NCBI GenBank assembly: GCA_945878355.1
Contig: CAMCTC010000148.1
Location: forward strand, 1-10,119
Length of the DNA: 10,119 nucleotides
From: Bordetella parapertussis
GTDB taxonomy: Bacteria; Pseudomonadota; Gammaproteobacteria; Burkholderiales; Burkholderiaceae_C
Direction of reading: 5' to 3'
Every line of letters starts with the position of its first letter. The stretch's first letter is position 1. The position numbers were made by a program, and so were the translations under genes. Below the pieces are notes generated by a model. The model had not been told where the DNA came from, did not search any database, and was given only the letters and a program-made list of their open reading frames with translations. Below, in pieces: positions 1-6,693 of this stretch.

Positions 1-32
1 GATTCTGTGATCGCCAGCTGGGCGCCTTTGCA

Positions 33-290
33 TCACGACACCAGAAACTCCGCGCCGAGATGACCCACCTTCACGTAGATCAGCGCACCTTCCGGCCCGG
101 TGAATGGCGTGTGCCGGCTCCAGCGCGGGCTGCGCAGCCATGTGCCCGCTTCATAGTTGCCACCCTCGTCGCTGAAGATGCCATCCAGTGGCAGCCCTTC
201 GCCACGACCGCAATGCTGCCGCCCGGGCCGGCACCGCCATGCCGACGTCCCGATCCGATCCAACTGGGTGCGCCCGCGCACTGCGGGACG
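33..290 (-). pseudogene. ChrR-type cupin domain remnant
   Basis: The minus-strand frame ending in TGA at 33-35 carries the C-terminal half of a ChrR-like cupin. It has FSDE followed by G-N-Y, AGTW, R-S-P, S-R-H-TPF and YVK-GHL, the pattern of cupins related to the anti-sigma factor ChrR and dihydroxyacetophenone dioxygenase. A short upstream piece, TQLDRIG (about 250-270), resembles the strand preceding the metal-binding part of such domains. The segment between the two is too short, and the usual H-x-H metal motif is not readable in any frame, so the first cupin motif appears deleted or frameshifted. No credible start codon exists before the stop of the upstream TerB-like gene at 298. I read it as a decayed gene fragment. 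The cupin identity of the part at 33-207 is fairly clear; the upstream extent is uncertain. Confidence 0.5.
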
Positions 291-297
291 AGTTCGC

Positions 298-1356
298 TCA
301 GCCGCCCTTACGAGGCTTGCCGCCGGGTGTTCTGGCAGCGCTACGCACCGGTTTCGTGGCGGGTGGGTCACTGGAGGGCGCGGGTAACTTGTCGTGGGTC
401 CAGTTCACTGCATGACGAAGCGACTTCAGCGCTTTGCTGGTTGCAAGCGCCGTACCGGTGCGCAGCTGCTCACCGGTGGGCGTGATTTGCTGCGCCCAGT
501 CAGCGGCCTTGGTGGCCGACTGCCGCAGGCGTACGGCGGTGTCGCCAGCATGCGACCTGGCTTTGAGCCATGCCTTGCTCCATTCGCCCGCCGGAGCGGT
601 GGACAGCGTGGTCATGACCAGGGCCAAGGTAACTTCCTCTTGCGCCGTCAGTTCGCCGCTGGCCTCAAGCATTTGGCGCAAGAACTGCGATAACTCGTCA
701 GCAATGGCGAGGTGGTTGCAGTCAGGGTTGGCATGCAGAAAGTCAGCGAGTTCCTTGGCCATGGCCTCGATGTTGCCGTGCATCACTTCCGGTTCGATCG
801 CCCGGATGCCCTGCGTCACGAACTCGCGATTCAGCCCCCACTCATCTACCAGGTGAGAGGTCAGGAACTCCCTCTCCTGCGGATCCACCTGACCGTCCAC
901 TGCCGCAAGCCGAAGCGCCACTGGCGCCATCAGGTCGAACATGCCCAGGCCCAGCGTGTCGAGGGGAGTGTTCAGGAACTTCGGGATCTCTATGACCCGG
1001 CTGCCCTTGGCATTGCCGAGTAGCCGGTACAAGCCGTAGCACGCGCCACCCGAGGCCAGCGCTGCAAAGGCCACCCAGCCTATGGGTGTGACGGCGGTCC
1101 CGATACCCAGCAAGCCCAACAGACCGGTTGGCGCGAAAAACGTGGATGCCACTGCGCTCGAACTGGCGATGGCTGCACCTGTTCCTGCTGCCCCTGCCAC
1201 ATCCCAAAGCTCACGGCCGCGGTTGATCGTGCGCAGCGACGCATAGGCGTTCTCGCCGATCATCAGCCTCGCCTTGAAGCGCAGCGGGTCGGTGACAACT
1301 TCCTCAATGTCATCCAGCAGTGCCTTCGGGCCGGGTGACGAGGGGGGCTGTGTCAT
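298..1356 (-). CDS. Membrane protein with TerB-like domain
   Basis: This 352-residue protein has a soluble N-terminus (about 1-50), a glycine/alanine-rich hydrophobic stretch at about 53-112 that should form two membrane helices, and a helical domain at about 138-250. The helical domain resembles TerB (tellurite-resistance-type, DUF533-like): an aliphatic helix, then AVDGQVDPQEREFL, an acidic loop typical of TerB folds, and later a second similar helix pair around SGELTAQEE. The tail (about 260-352) is basic and rich in Ala, Thr, Pro and Lys, probably disordered. The ATG at 1354-1356 overlaps the stop of the upstream membrane-protein gene as ATGA, so the two are translationally coupled and probably act together at the inner membrane. 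TerB-like domains occur in stress-response and proposed defence contexts, but no specific function can be assigned. The TerB call is recognition by eye. Confidence 0.75.
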   Translation of the reverse strand: MTQPPSSPGPKALLDDIEEVVTDPLRFKARLMIGENAYASLRTINRGRELWDVAGAAGTGAAIASSSAVASTFFAPTGLLGLLGIGTAVTPIGWVAFAALASGGACYGLYRLLGNAKGSRVIEIPKFLNTPLDTLGLGMFDLMAPVALRLAAVDGQVDPQEREFLTSHLVDEWGLNREFVTQGIRAIEPEVMHGNIEAMAKELADFLHANPDCNHLAIADELSQFLRQMLEASGELTAQEEVTLALVMTTLSTAPAGEWSKAWLKARSHAGDTAVRLRQSATKAADWAQQITPTGEQLRTGTALATSKALKSLRHAVNWTHDKLPAPSSDPPATKPVRSAARTPGGKPRKGG

Positions 1357-1802
1357 GCAGCCAGCCCGGAAAACTCTGCGGCAAAGTCACGCACACGCGC
1401 CTCGAGGTCAGAGGACTGGAAGTCCACCGCGCCGCCGACGAGGATGCCCAGCGCCAGGGCCAGCGGCCCGAGTACCGATGTCAGGGCTAGGCCGATGAAG
1501 GGCACCATGGAGATCAGCGCGGTCACCACCACGGCTATCAGGGCAGCAAACCCCATGTGGGGAAACACTCGCACCAACGACAACACGAAGTCGATGATCT
1601 TTCGCCCGACCCGCATCACCGCCTGGCCCACGCGGGTGGCCAGCTTGAGAAGATCGGCCAACAGGGCCTTGGCATCGGCTGATACTGACAGCGACTCGAT
1701 CTGCCGCAGCATCTGTGAATCGCTGCGCTCAGTGGAGTTGATGAACGCCACCAACTCGGGTGAAGCCACCACATTCACGCCCGAAACTTCTTCTTTCGCC
1801 AC
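1353..1802 (-). CDS. Small membrane protein, partner of TerB-like gene
   Basis: A protein of about 149 residues with no family that I recognise. The N-terminal half is soluble and helical, with a serine/acidic start and a Leu/Ala-rich amphipathic section around residues 30-70. The C-terminal half has two hydrophobic helices (about 83-130, from FAALIAVVV to LGILVGGAV) and a short acidic tail. I chose GTG at 1800-1802, giving MAKEE, because GGAGG at 1811-1815 lies 8 bases upstream. TTG at 1803-1805 is the alternative, 5 bases from the same site and directly after an in-frame stop. Its stop overlaps the next gene's ATG, so it is the first gene of a two-gene operon. The hydrophobic region resembles that of its neighbour in composition, which suggests that both sit in the same membrane complex (inference). 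Confidence 0.7.
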   Translation of the reverse strand: MAKEEVSGVNVVASPELVAFINSTERSDSQMLRQIESLSVSADAKALLADLLKLATRVGQAVMRVGRKIIDFVLSLVRVFPHMGFAALIAVVVTALISMVPFIGLALTSVLGPLALALGILVGGAVDFQSSDLEARVRDFAAEFSGLAA

Positions 1803-1860
1803 CAATCATTCCTCCCAGTTCTTAAGCCATGCAATTAGTTTGTTAGAAATCTTCGGTAGC

Positions 1861-1890
1861 ATATTGCCTGATCACCTGCTCCGCGTTCAA
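1861..1890 (-). promoter_or_regulatory. Possible sigma70-like promoter for the TerB-like operon
   Basis: On the minus strand TTGAAC (1885-1890) and CAATAT (1861-1866) are separated by 18 bases, about 60 bases before the start of the first membrane-protein gene. Both boxes match the consensus only partly (4/6 and 3/6). It is the best candidate in this gap, and weak. Confidence 0.25.
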
Positions 1891-1929
1891 GGGTTGGTCG
1901 ATCTGCGGCTGCCACCGACGGCTGCTACT

Positions 1930-2181
1930 TGGAGCTGATGTGTACCCACGGCCTCGGTCCTCTCCGGGCACTCGCGACGGGCCGCTTCATGGCATTTCAT
2001 CTCGTCGATCTTGCCCCGCAAGCCCCGCATCGCGGACCGTCGTCCCGACAGTGAACTTGACTTGCCGTTCGCTCGAGCGAACAGAGGACACGACCACGGC
2101 CGGGTTGCCGTCCGGATACTTGCTCGACTTGGCGCCGAGCTAGACAGTGACCGAACCGATCTCGACAGTGGGTACGCTCAT
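1930..2181 (-). pseudogene. Metallo-beta-lactamase-fold hydrolase remnant
   Basis: An ATG at 2179-2181 begins 2 bases after the crotonase stop, so this was probably the next gene of that operon. Translation gives MSVPTVEIGSVTV, then a TAG stop (2140-2142), then LGAKSSKYPDGNPAVVV in the same frame. The pattern V-T-V-x-LG-x-K-x-x-x-YPDGN followed by a hydrophobic strand is the N-terminal beta-sheet of a group of MBL-fold hydrolases. After roughly 50 codons the frame is lost. A different frame (1941-2030) reads GKIDEMKCHEAARRE, like the helical segment near the C-terminus of the same family. The HxHxDH metal motif is absent. The parts fit an MBL hydrolase with a nonsense mutation, a large internal deletion and a frameshift. 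The N-terminal match is the stronger of the two; the second segment is suggestive only. Confidence 0.5.
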
Positions 2182-2183
2182 CG

Positions 2184-3023
2184 TCAGTCTCCGCGGTACT
2201 GCGGCGGCCGCTTCTCGAGGAACGAGGCAACACCCTCGGCGTAGTCACCCGAGGTCTGCGCGAGCAGGTACTGGTCGCGGTCCATGACCGAGGTCGCGCG
2301 CGCCATCGCATTCGCGTAGGCGTTGATGCCGCTCTTGCACATGCGCAACTGCACCGGCGGCATCGCGGCCGCCCGCCGGGCCAGGGTCATGGCCTGGTCG
2401 AAGGCCTGGCCTCGGGCGGTCTTGTACTGGACGAAGCCCCAGTCGTGAGCCGAATCGAGATCGACCTTCTCGGCCAGCACCACCATCTGCTTGGCCCGCG
2501 CCGGACCGACGAGGTTGACGATGCGCGGCACCGAGCCCCAACTCATGTTCATGCCGCGCTCGATTTCGGGTATGTAGAAGCGCGCGCCTTCGCCCGCCAC
2601 ACGAACGTCGAAAGCCACCGCCAGCGCGGTGCCGCCGCCGACGCACCAGCCCTCGACCGCCACGAAGGTCATCGCTTCGATGTCCTCCCAGGCTGCACAC
2701 AGCCGGGGACCGAGCGCCTGCGCCTCGCGCCGTTCGGCCAAGCCCATCTTCGAGACGCGCTTGGCATCGCGCAGGTCGAAGCCCAGCGAGAACTTGTCGG
2801 CCGCTCCGGTCAGCACGACCGCCGACAGTTCACAGTCGCGCTCGAAGCTGCGCGCCACCTCGAGTAGCCCGCGCATGACCGCATGCGACAGCGCGTTGGC
2901 CTTGTCGCCGGCGTCGAAGCGCACGATCGCGATCCGTCCTTCGCGCGTCACGGTGATGCCCGCCTGCTTCCAGGCTTCGGTCTGGGCATCGTGGGACGCG
3001 CCCTGCACTGGTTGCTGATTCAT
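2184..3023 (-). CDS. Enoyl-CoA hydratase/isomerase-family (crotonase) protein
   Basis: A 279-residue protein of normal length for the crotonase superfamily, which acts on acyl-CoA thioesters in the cytoplasm. The fold is clear: the first beta strands with IAIVRFDAGDKANALS (31-46), the oxyanion-hole region KFSLGFDLRDAK (77-88), EGWCVGGGTALAVAFDVRVAG (124-144), IPEIERGM (151-158), and the helical tail. The hydratase glutamate usually found after GGG-C (Glu144 in rat crotonase) is Ala133, while the second catalytic glutamate (Glu164 equivalent) is kept as Glu153. The usual GGTQRL segment is replaced by WGSVPRIVN. This fits an isomerase or another non-hydratase activity rather than a beta-oxidation hydratase. 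I start at MNQQ (ATG 3021-3023, preceded by GGTG about 8 bases away) because the reading frame further upstream is not family-like. An MBL-fold remnant follows after 2 bases. Confidence 0.88.
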   Translation of the reverse strand: MNQQPVQGASHDAQTEAWKQAGITVTREGRIAIVRFDAGDKANALSHAVMRGLLEVARSFERDCELSAVVLTGAADKFSLGFDLRDAKRVSKMGLAERREAQALGPRLCAAWEDIEAMTFVAVEGWCVGGGTALAVAFDVRVAGEGARFYIPEIERGMNMSWGSVPRIVNLVGPARAKQMVVLAEKVDLDSAHDWGFVQYKTARGQAFDQAMTLARRAAAMPPVQLRMCKSGINAYANAMARATSVMDRDQYLLAQTSGDYAEGVASFLEKRPPQYRGD

Positions 3024-3277
3024 GTTGCTGTCACCGACCTTTCGAACGTATTTCCATGCGTGCCCGACTGTGCCAGATTCGACGCCAATTCGCAGCGAGG
3101 CCCGGCCGGGGGTTTCATTTTCTGACTTCGCCAACCGCCCGGTCATGTGCTGGGCTGGCGGCGCCAACCCTTCTGCCCCGGCGTCAGGGTCAAGATGAGC
3201 GCTGCGGCTCGGCAAAGCCTGGTGCTGCTGGTTGCGTGCCGCGTTTTCAGGGCGCCGCCGCCAGGACCAGAACGAGC

Positions 3278-3293
3278 TCAGATCGAGATCTGA
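3278..3293. repeat. Short inverted repeat in gap between GST and crotonase genes
   Basis: TCAGATC and GATCTGA form a perfect 7-base inverted repeat around a 2-base centre, 19 bases beyond the GST stop and about 255 bases before the crotonase start. There is no T-run, so it is not a typical terminator; it could be an operator or chance. I see no gene in the rest of 3024-3311. Confidence 0.3.
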
Positions 3294-3311
3294 TCGACAG
3301 CCAAGCGAGCC

Positions 3312-4001
3312 TTAGAGCGACGGAAAGCGAATCGCAGCTTGCGCGGGCAACTTGTACATGCATGTCACAAACAGCGGGCTGACGAGCCAGCTCTCCAGCC
3401 AGACCCGTACCGATCGCAGGTTCTGCGTTGCAAACCATCCCGGGTCCACCGAGGCGAACTGGCGGACAAATGGCATCACTGCCAAGTCGGTGGCGCAGGG
3501 CGTGGCGCCGCCCAGGCAGGGCGCCTCGTGCAGCCGAGCCTCTAGTGGTTGTAGCAGCACATCCAGCGCCCGGTCGCGGTGTGCGTCTGGCGTGAGGGAC
3601 CCACTCGCGTAGCGCTGGGGGTACTTCCAGCGGTCCAGGTGACACTTGAAGTCGCCGTCGTTGCGTTGCACCAAGTCCAGGTTGGCAGGCGACTGCGCTC
3701 GCGCCCACCAGCCCTGCGGATCGGGCGCGGCCAGTGCCCAGCGCAGGATGTCCCAACTCTCCTCGATCACGCTGCCATCGGGCAACTGCAGCACGGGTAC
3801 CGTAGCCTTGGGCGACAAGGCCAGCAAGCTTGCTGGCTTATCGCGCAAGCTGACCTCCACCGCCTCGAAGGCCCGCCCGGCCTGCAGCAGCGCCATCCGT
3901 GCGCGCATGGCGTACGGGCAGCGGCGAAAGGTGTAGAGCCGCGGCAACTGTGGACCTGGCAGGGTGGGTGGTGCGTGCGGTGTCAGGGTCGGTGAGTCCA
4001 T
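3312..4001 (-). CDS. Glutathione S-transferase family protein
   Basis: This is a cytosolic GST of about 229 residues. The thioredoxin-like N-terminal domain contains LYTFRRCPYAMRARMAL (22-38), in which Cys28 is the likely catalytic cysteine of a Cys-type GST. It then has KATVPVL with the cis-proline at Pro69, and VIEESWDI (78-85), whose Glu-Ser pair normally binds the gamma-glutamyl part of glutathione. The rest (about 95-229) is a helical C-terminal domain. The Cys-Pro-Tyr motif suggests thiol-transfer or deglutathionylation chemistry (omega/beta-like) rather than classical conjugation, an inference. I start at ATG 3999-4001; a TTG at 4029-4031 would add 10 residues. No strong ribosome-binding site supports either. 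The N-terminal 20 residues are proline-rich and probably disordered. It appears to be transcribed alone. Confidence 0.85.
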   Translation of the reverse strand: MDSPTLTPHAPPTLPGPQLPRLYTFRRCPYAMRARMALLQAGRAFEAVEVSLRDKPASLLALSPKATVPVLQLPDGSVIEESWDILRWALAAPDPQGWWARAQSPANLDLVQRNDGDFKCHLDRWKYPQRYASGSLTPDAHRDRALDVLLQPLEARLHEAPCLGGATPCATDLAVMPFVRQFASVDPGWFATQNLRSVRVWLESWLVSPLFVTCMYKLPAQAAIRFPSL

Positions 4002-4327
4002 GGGTAAGGTCGGTGCAGCTACACAGGTCAACCTGGACCGAGCCCACAGGTCGCTGGACGCAGGTTAAACGAATGGTCGCACCTCGCTGCCTGGCGCAGC
4101 GCTAGTGCGAGCTACACGGTAGCGTGCCCGGCGCGAGCCCTTGCCGATGCTTTCGCTGATCTTGCAAGCAAACATGGGTGGGGTTGCTGCCGGTGGCGGA
4201 GGTAGGCCTCATGCTGGCCGAACGACAGCTCCAGTTCCCCGTGACCAGCGACACTCGACCCACTGCTGACGTAGAGCCAGTGGATTTGGTCGCGGCAAAC
4301 CGACCGTTCGATAGGCTCGATAGGCAA
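4002..4327. other. Gene-free stretch between GST and IS91 remnant
   Basis: No frame gives a recognisable protein. The open minus-strand frame of the IS91 remnant continues through it but loses all resemblance to transposase at about 4328, so this DNA was probably joined there by deletion or recombination. It may also hold the promoter of the GST gene; no clear -35/-10 pair is visible. Confidence 0.4.
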
Positions 4328-4555
4328 TTGCATGATCTCCAGCAGCGACATTGCCAAGTGCCTGGTGCCCTCGCGCCGGGGCGCCTTCAAGTTCAGCACC
4401 ACCTTACCGGCGGCGTTGCGTTACACCCGCACGTTGGCCAACGCCTGGTGGGTGATGTAGCGACACAGTTGTTTCAGCGCCTAGCGATCCTCAACGCCGG
4501 AGAGCGGCGTGCATGCTGCAACCCTGCATGTGCGCGCACAGCGTCTGGTTCAATC
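4328..4555 (-). pseudogene. IS91-family transposase, decayed C-terminal fragment
   Basis: The minus-strand translation is recognisable as the C-terminal part of IS91-type rolling-circle transposases. It reads GCSMHAAL, then after a one-base frame change ALKQLCRYITHQALANVRV, then RNAAGKVVLNLKAPRREGT and RHLAMSLLEIMQ. This corresponds to the typical pattern LEQLCRYITRPALA, NAAGQVVLKLKTPWRDGT, THLVMSPLEFMQ. It carries stop codons at 4481-4483 and 4421-4423 and a frameshift around 4490. The HUH/tyrosine catalytic region and the end of the protein are missing, and after MQ the sequence is unrelated. It is therefore an inactive relic. It lies against a truncated ABC-transporter operon, which makes IS91-linked rearrangement a plausible cause of that truncation, though the relic itself cannot prove it. 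Confidence 0.72.
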
Positions 4556-4583
4556 CCGTCTCCTTGGTTATTGAGCGCCCCAA

Positions 4584-4601
4584 GGCCGGCCGACGCCGGC
4601 C
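4584..4601. repeat. GC-rich hairpin
   Basis: GGCCGGC (4584-4590) and GCCGGCC (4595-4601) are perfect 7-base arms around a CGAC loop. It lies between the IS91 remnant and the truncated binding-protein gene. A weakly T-containing run (CCCTTTGT) follows, so it could act as a terminator for plus-strand readthrough, but a palindrome of this composition could also be chance in GC-rich DNA. Confidence 0.4.
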
Positions 4602-4610
4602 GCCCTTTGT

Positions 4611-4656
4611 GGGGATCAAGCAAAGTGGCCAAGCCACATTTGCTTGAGAGCATCCC
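4611..4656. repeat. Long imperfect inverted repeat near the liv operon break
   Basis: CAAGCAAAGTGGC (4617-4629) pairs with GCCACATTTGCTTG (4633-4646) through one bulged base and a 3-base CAA loop. An outer GGGAT (4612-4616) can pair with ATCCC (4652-4656) after an internal loop. This is the strongest hairpin in the window and sits about 100 bases before the point where binding-protein homology begins. IS91-family elements have hairpin-bearing ends, so it may be a mobile-element end; it has no long T-tract and is not a standard terminator. Confidence 0.5.
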
Positions 4657-4714
4657 AGGCCCCTGTCGGCGCCCGGCGTTCGCGGAGAAACGACCGAACT
4701 TGGGTCATTCCACA

Positions 4715-5677
4715 ATGCGGAAAGTTTTGTTTCTCATGAGGCGTGAGGCCGGCCAGATCACCGAAGACGTGCGCAAGCACAACCTGCGCAACCCGGGCAA
4801 GGAAGTCGTCTTCCTCAACGTGGGCGGCGAGGCCAATGAATTCGTCGGCGAGAAGTGCCACTACTTCCATGTGCGCTTCAGCCCCTACGCCACGCTGCGC
4901 ATGAAGGCGCTGATGGGCGTGATGCGCGCTGAGAGGGTGATGGGCGACGAGGTGTTCGCCATGAACCAGAACTACTCCTGGGGTCAGGACATCGAGAAGG
5001 CCACCATCGAATACGGCTCCAGCATGGGCTACAAGGTGGTCGACAAGGTGTTGCACGACCTGAACAAAGTGCAGGACTTCTCGCCCTACGTGGCCAAGAT
5101 CGCGGCCAGCAAGGCCGACACCGTGGTCACCGGCAACTGGGGCAACGACCTGTTGCTGCTGATGAAGGCGGCCAAGTCGGCCGGCCTGAAGGCGCGCTTT
5201 GCCACCACCTTCCTCGACCAGCCCGGCAACATCGGCAACGCCGGCGAGACCGCACTGGGCCACTATGTGGTGCACAGCTTCAACGCAGAGGCGGCAGGTG
5301 CTGCCGGCGAGAAGTACGTCAACGACATCAAGGCCAAGACCGGGCAGGCGCCCACCTTCGTGATGCCCCACACCATCAACGGCATGCGGCTGGTGGGCGA
5401 AGCGCTCAAGGCCACCAAGGCCGAGGCCGGCAACTTCTCGGCCCGGGCCTTCATCCCGGCCTTGGTGGCGGCCAAGGCGTCCACCCCAATGGGCGACATC
5501 AGCATCCGCGCTGCCGACCACCAGGTGATCCTGCCGATGGTGGTGTCGGTGGTGTCTAAGGACGCCAAGTACAAGGTCGACGGCACCGACATGGGCTTCA
5601 AGCCGGTGAAGGTGATGAGCGGCCCCGAGGCCGCAGCGGCGGTGTTCGACAGCTGCAAGATGACCAAGCCCTCCTGA
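4715..5677 (+). pseudogene. Branched-chain amino-acid-type ABC transporter substrate-binding protein, 5'-truncated
   Basis: From about 4757 the frame reads ITEDVRKHNLRNPGKEVVFLN, then EKCHYFHVRF, NQNYSWGQDIEKA, VQDFSPYVAKI, VVTGNWGNDLLLLMKAAK and a C-terminal lobe ending before TGA at 5675-5677. This is the Peripla_BP_6 (LivK-like) fold of substrate-binding proteins that feed LivHMGF transporters. Full proteins of this kind are roughly 400 residues with a signal peptide. Here the signal peptide and about the first 100 residues are gone, replaced by unrelated sequence in which the frame happens to stay open back to 4178. An ATG at 4715 would give 320 residues without an export signal, so the product could not reach the periplasm. 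livH follows after 67 bases. The ligand cannot be told; binding proteins of this group serve branched-chain amino acids, amides or aromatic compounds. Confidence 0.8.
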
Positions 5678-5744
5678 GCGGTCGCGCCAGCACCCGCTGC
5701 ACGCCGCCAGTAATACGCTGTCAGAAGCTCGCCGTCACGCACCT

Positions 5745-6693
5745 ATGGACCAGTTCGTCGTCTCGCTGCTCAATGGCTGCATCTACGGCCTGCTGCTGTT
5801 CATGGTGTCGGCCGGCCTCACCCTGATCTTCGGGATGATGGGCGTGCTGAACTTCGCCCATGCCAGCTTCTACATGCTGGGCGCGTACTTCGCCTTCACC
5901 TTGCAGCCCTACACCGGCTTCGTGGGCGCGCTGTTGCTGGCGCCGGTGCTGGTGGGGGTGCTGGGCGTGGTGGTGGAGCGCTTCTTCCTGCGGCGGGTGC
6001 ACCAGCACGGCCATGCGCATGAGCTTCTGCTCACCTTCGGCCTGAGCTTCATCATCGGCGAGCTGGTCAAGCTGTTCTACGGCAACTACCCGGTGGAGTA
6101 CCGCGTCCCGGCGTCGCTGGATTTCGCCGCCTTCCGCATCGGGGAGCTGAACTACCCGTTCTACCGCATGCTGATGGGTGGCGTGGCGATCGCCATGTTC
6201 GTGATGATCTTCCTGCTGCTCACTCGCACGCGGGTGGGCATCGTGGTGCGCTCGGCCATCTACCGCCCCCGCATGGCCGAGGCGCTGGGCCACAACGTGC
6301 CGCTGGTGTTCATGGGCGTGTTTGGTGCCGGCGCGGCGCTGGCGGGCTTGGCCGGGGCGGTGGCCGGTGCGTTCTACACCACCAACCCCAACATGGCGCT
6401 GGAGCTGGGCGTGATGGTGTTCGTGGTGGTGGTGGTGGGTGGCCTGGGATCTCTGGAAGGCGCCAACAGCCATGCTGTCGTCGCTGCTGATTGGCCTGGT
6501 CACCTCGTTCGCGGTGGGCATCGACCGCAGCCTGGTCGACCTGCTCGCGCTGGTGGGTCTGGGTGGCTGGGCGCAGGGGGTGGGCGGGCTGTTCACGCTC
6601 AAGTTGTCCAGCCTGGCGGCCACTCTGCCGTTTGCGCTGATGCTGCTGGTGCTGCTGCTGCGCCCGTCCGGCCTGATGGGCGACAAGACATGA
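5745..6693 (+). pseudogene. livH: LivH-type ABC permease, frameshifted
   Basis: The first frame (5745-6464) encodes a typical LivH inner-membrane permease: GLTLIFGMMGVLNFAHASFY near the start, several hydrophobic helices, the cytoplasmic MAEALGHNVPLV loop that contacts the ATPases, then VVVVVGGLGSLEGA. LivH proteins normally continue directly with a helix such as MLxSLLIGLVTSFAVG. That helix is present but one frame over, from ATG at 6472 to TGA at 6691-6693, ending LLRPSGLMGDKT. The seven bases AACAGCC (6465-6471) between them look like an insertion, possibly slippage within GCC-AACA-GCC. Restored, the protein would be about 313 residues, normal for the family. With the shift, about 74 out-of-frame codons follow and lead without a stop into livM in the same frame. 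No strong ribosome-binding site precedes ATG 5745. The last four bases overlap livM as ATGA. Confidence 0.85.

Noticed and set aside
2184..3215. Longer start for the crotonase (343 residues)
   Set aside because: The extra 64 residues are not family-like; MNQQ at 3023 gives the normal crotonase length.
4178..4714. N-terminal extension of the binding-protein frame
   Set aside because: It runs antisense through the IS91 relic, has no signal peptide and no similarity to binding proteins; openness is accidental in GC-rich DNA.
4616..5521. Open minus-strand frame of 301 codons opposite the binding-protein gene
   Set aside because: The plus strand has a clear protein family here; the minus translation is Val/His/Gly-rich without motifs.
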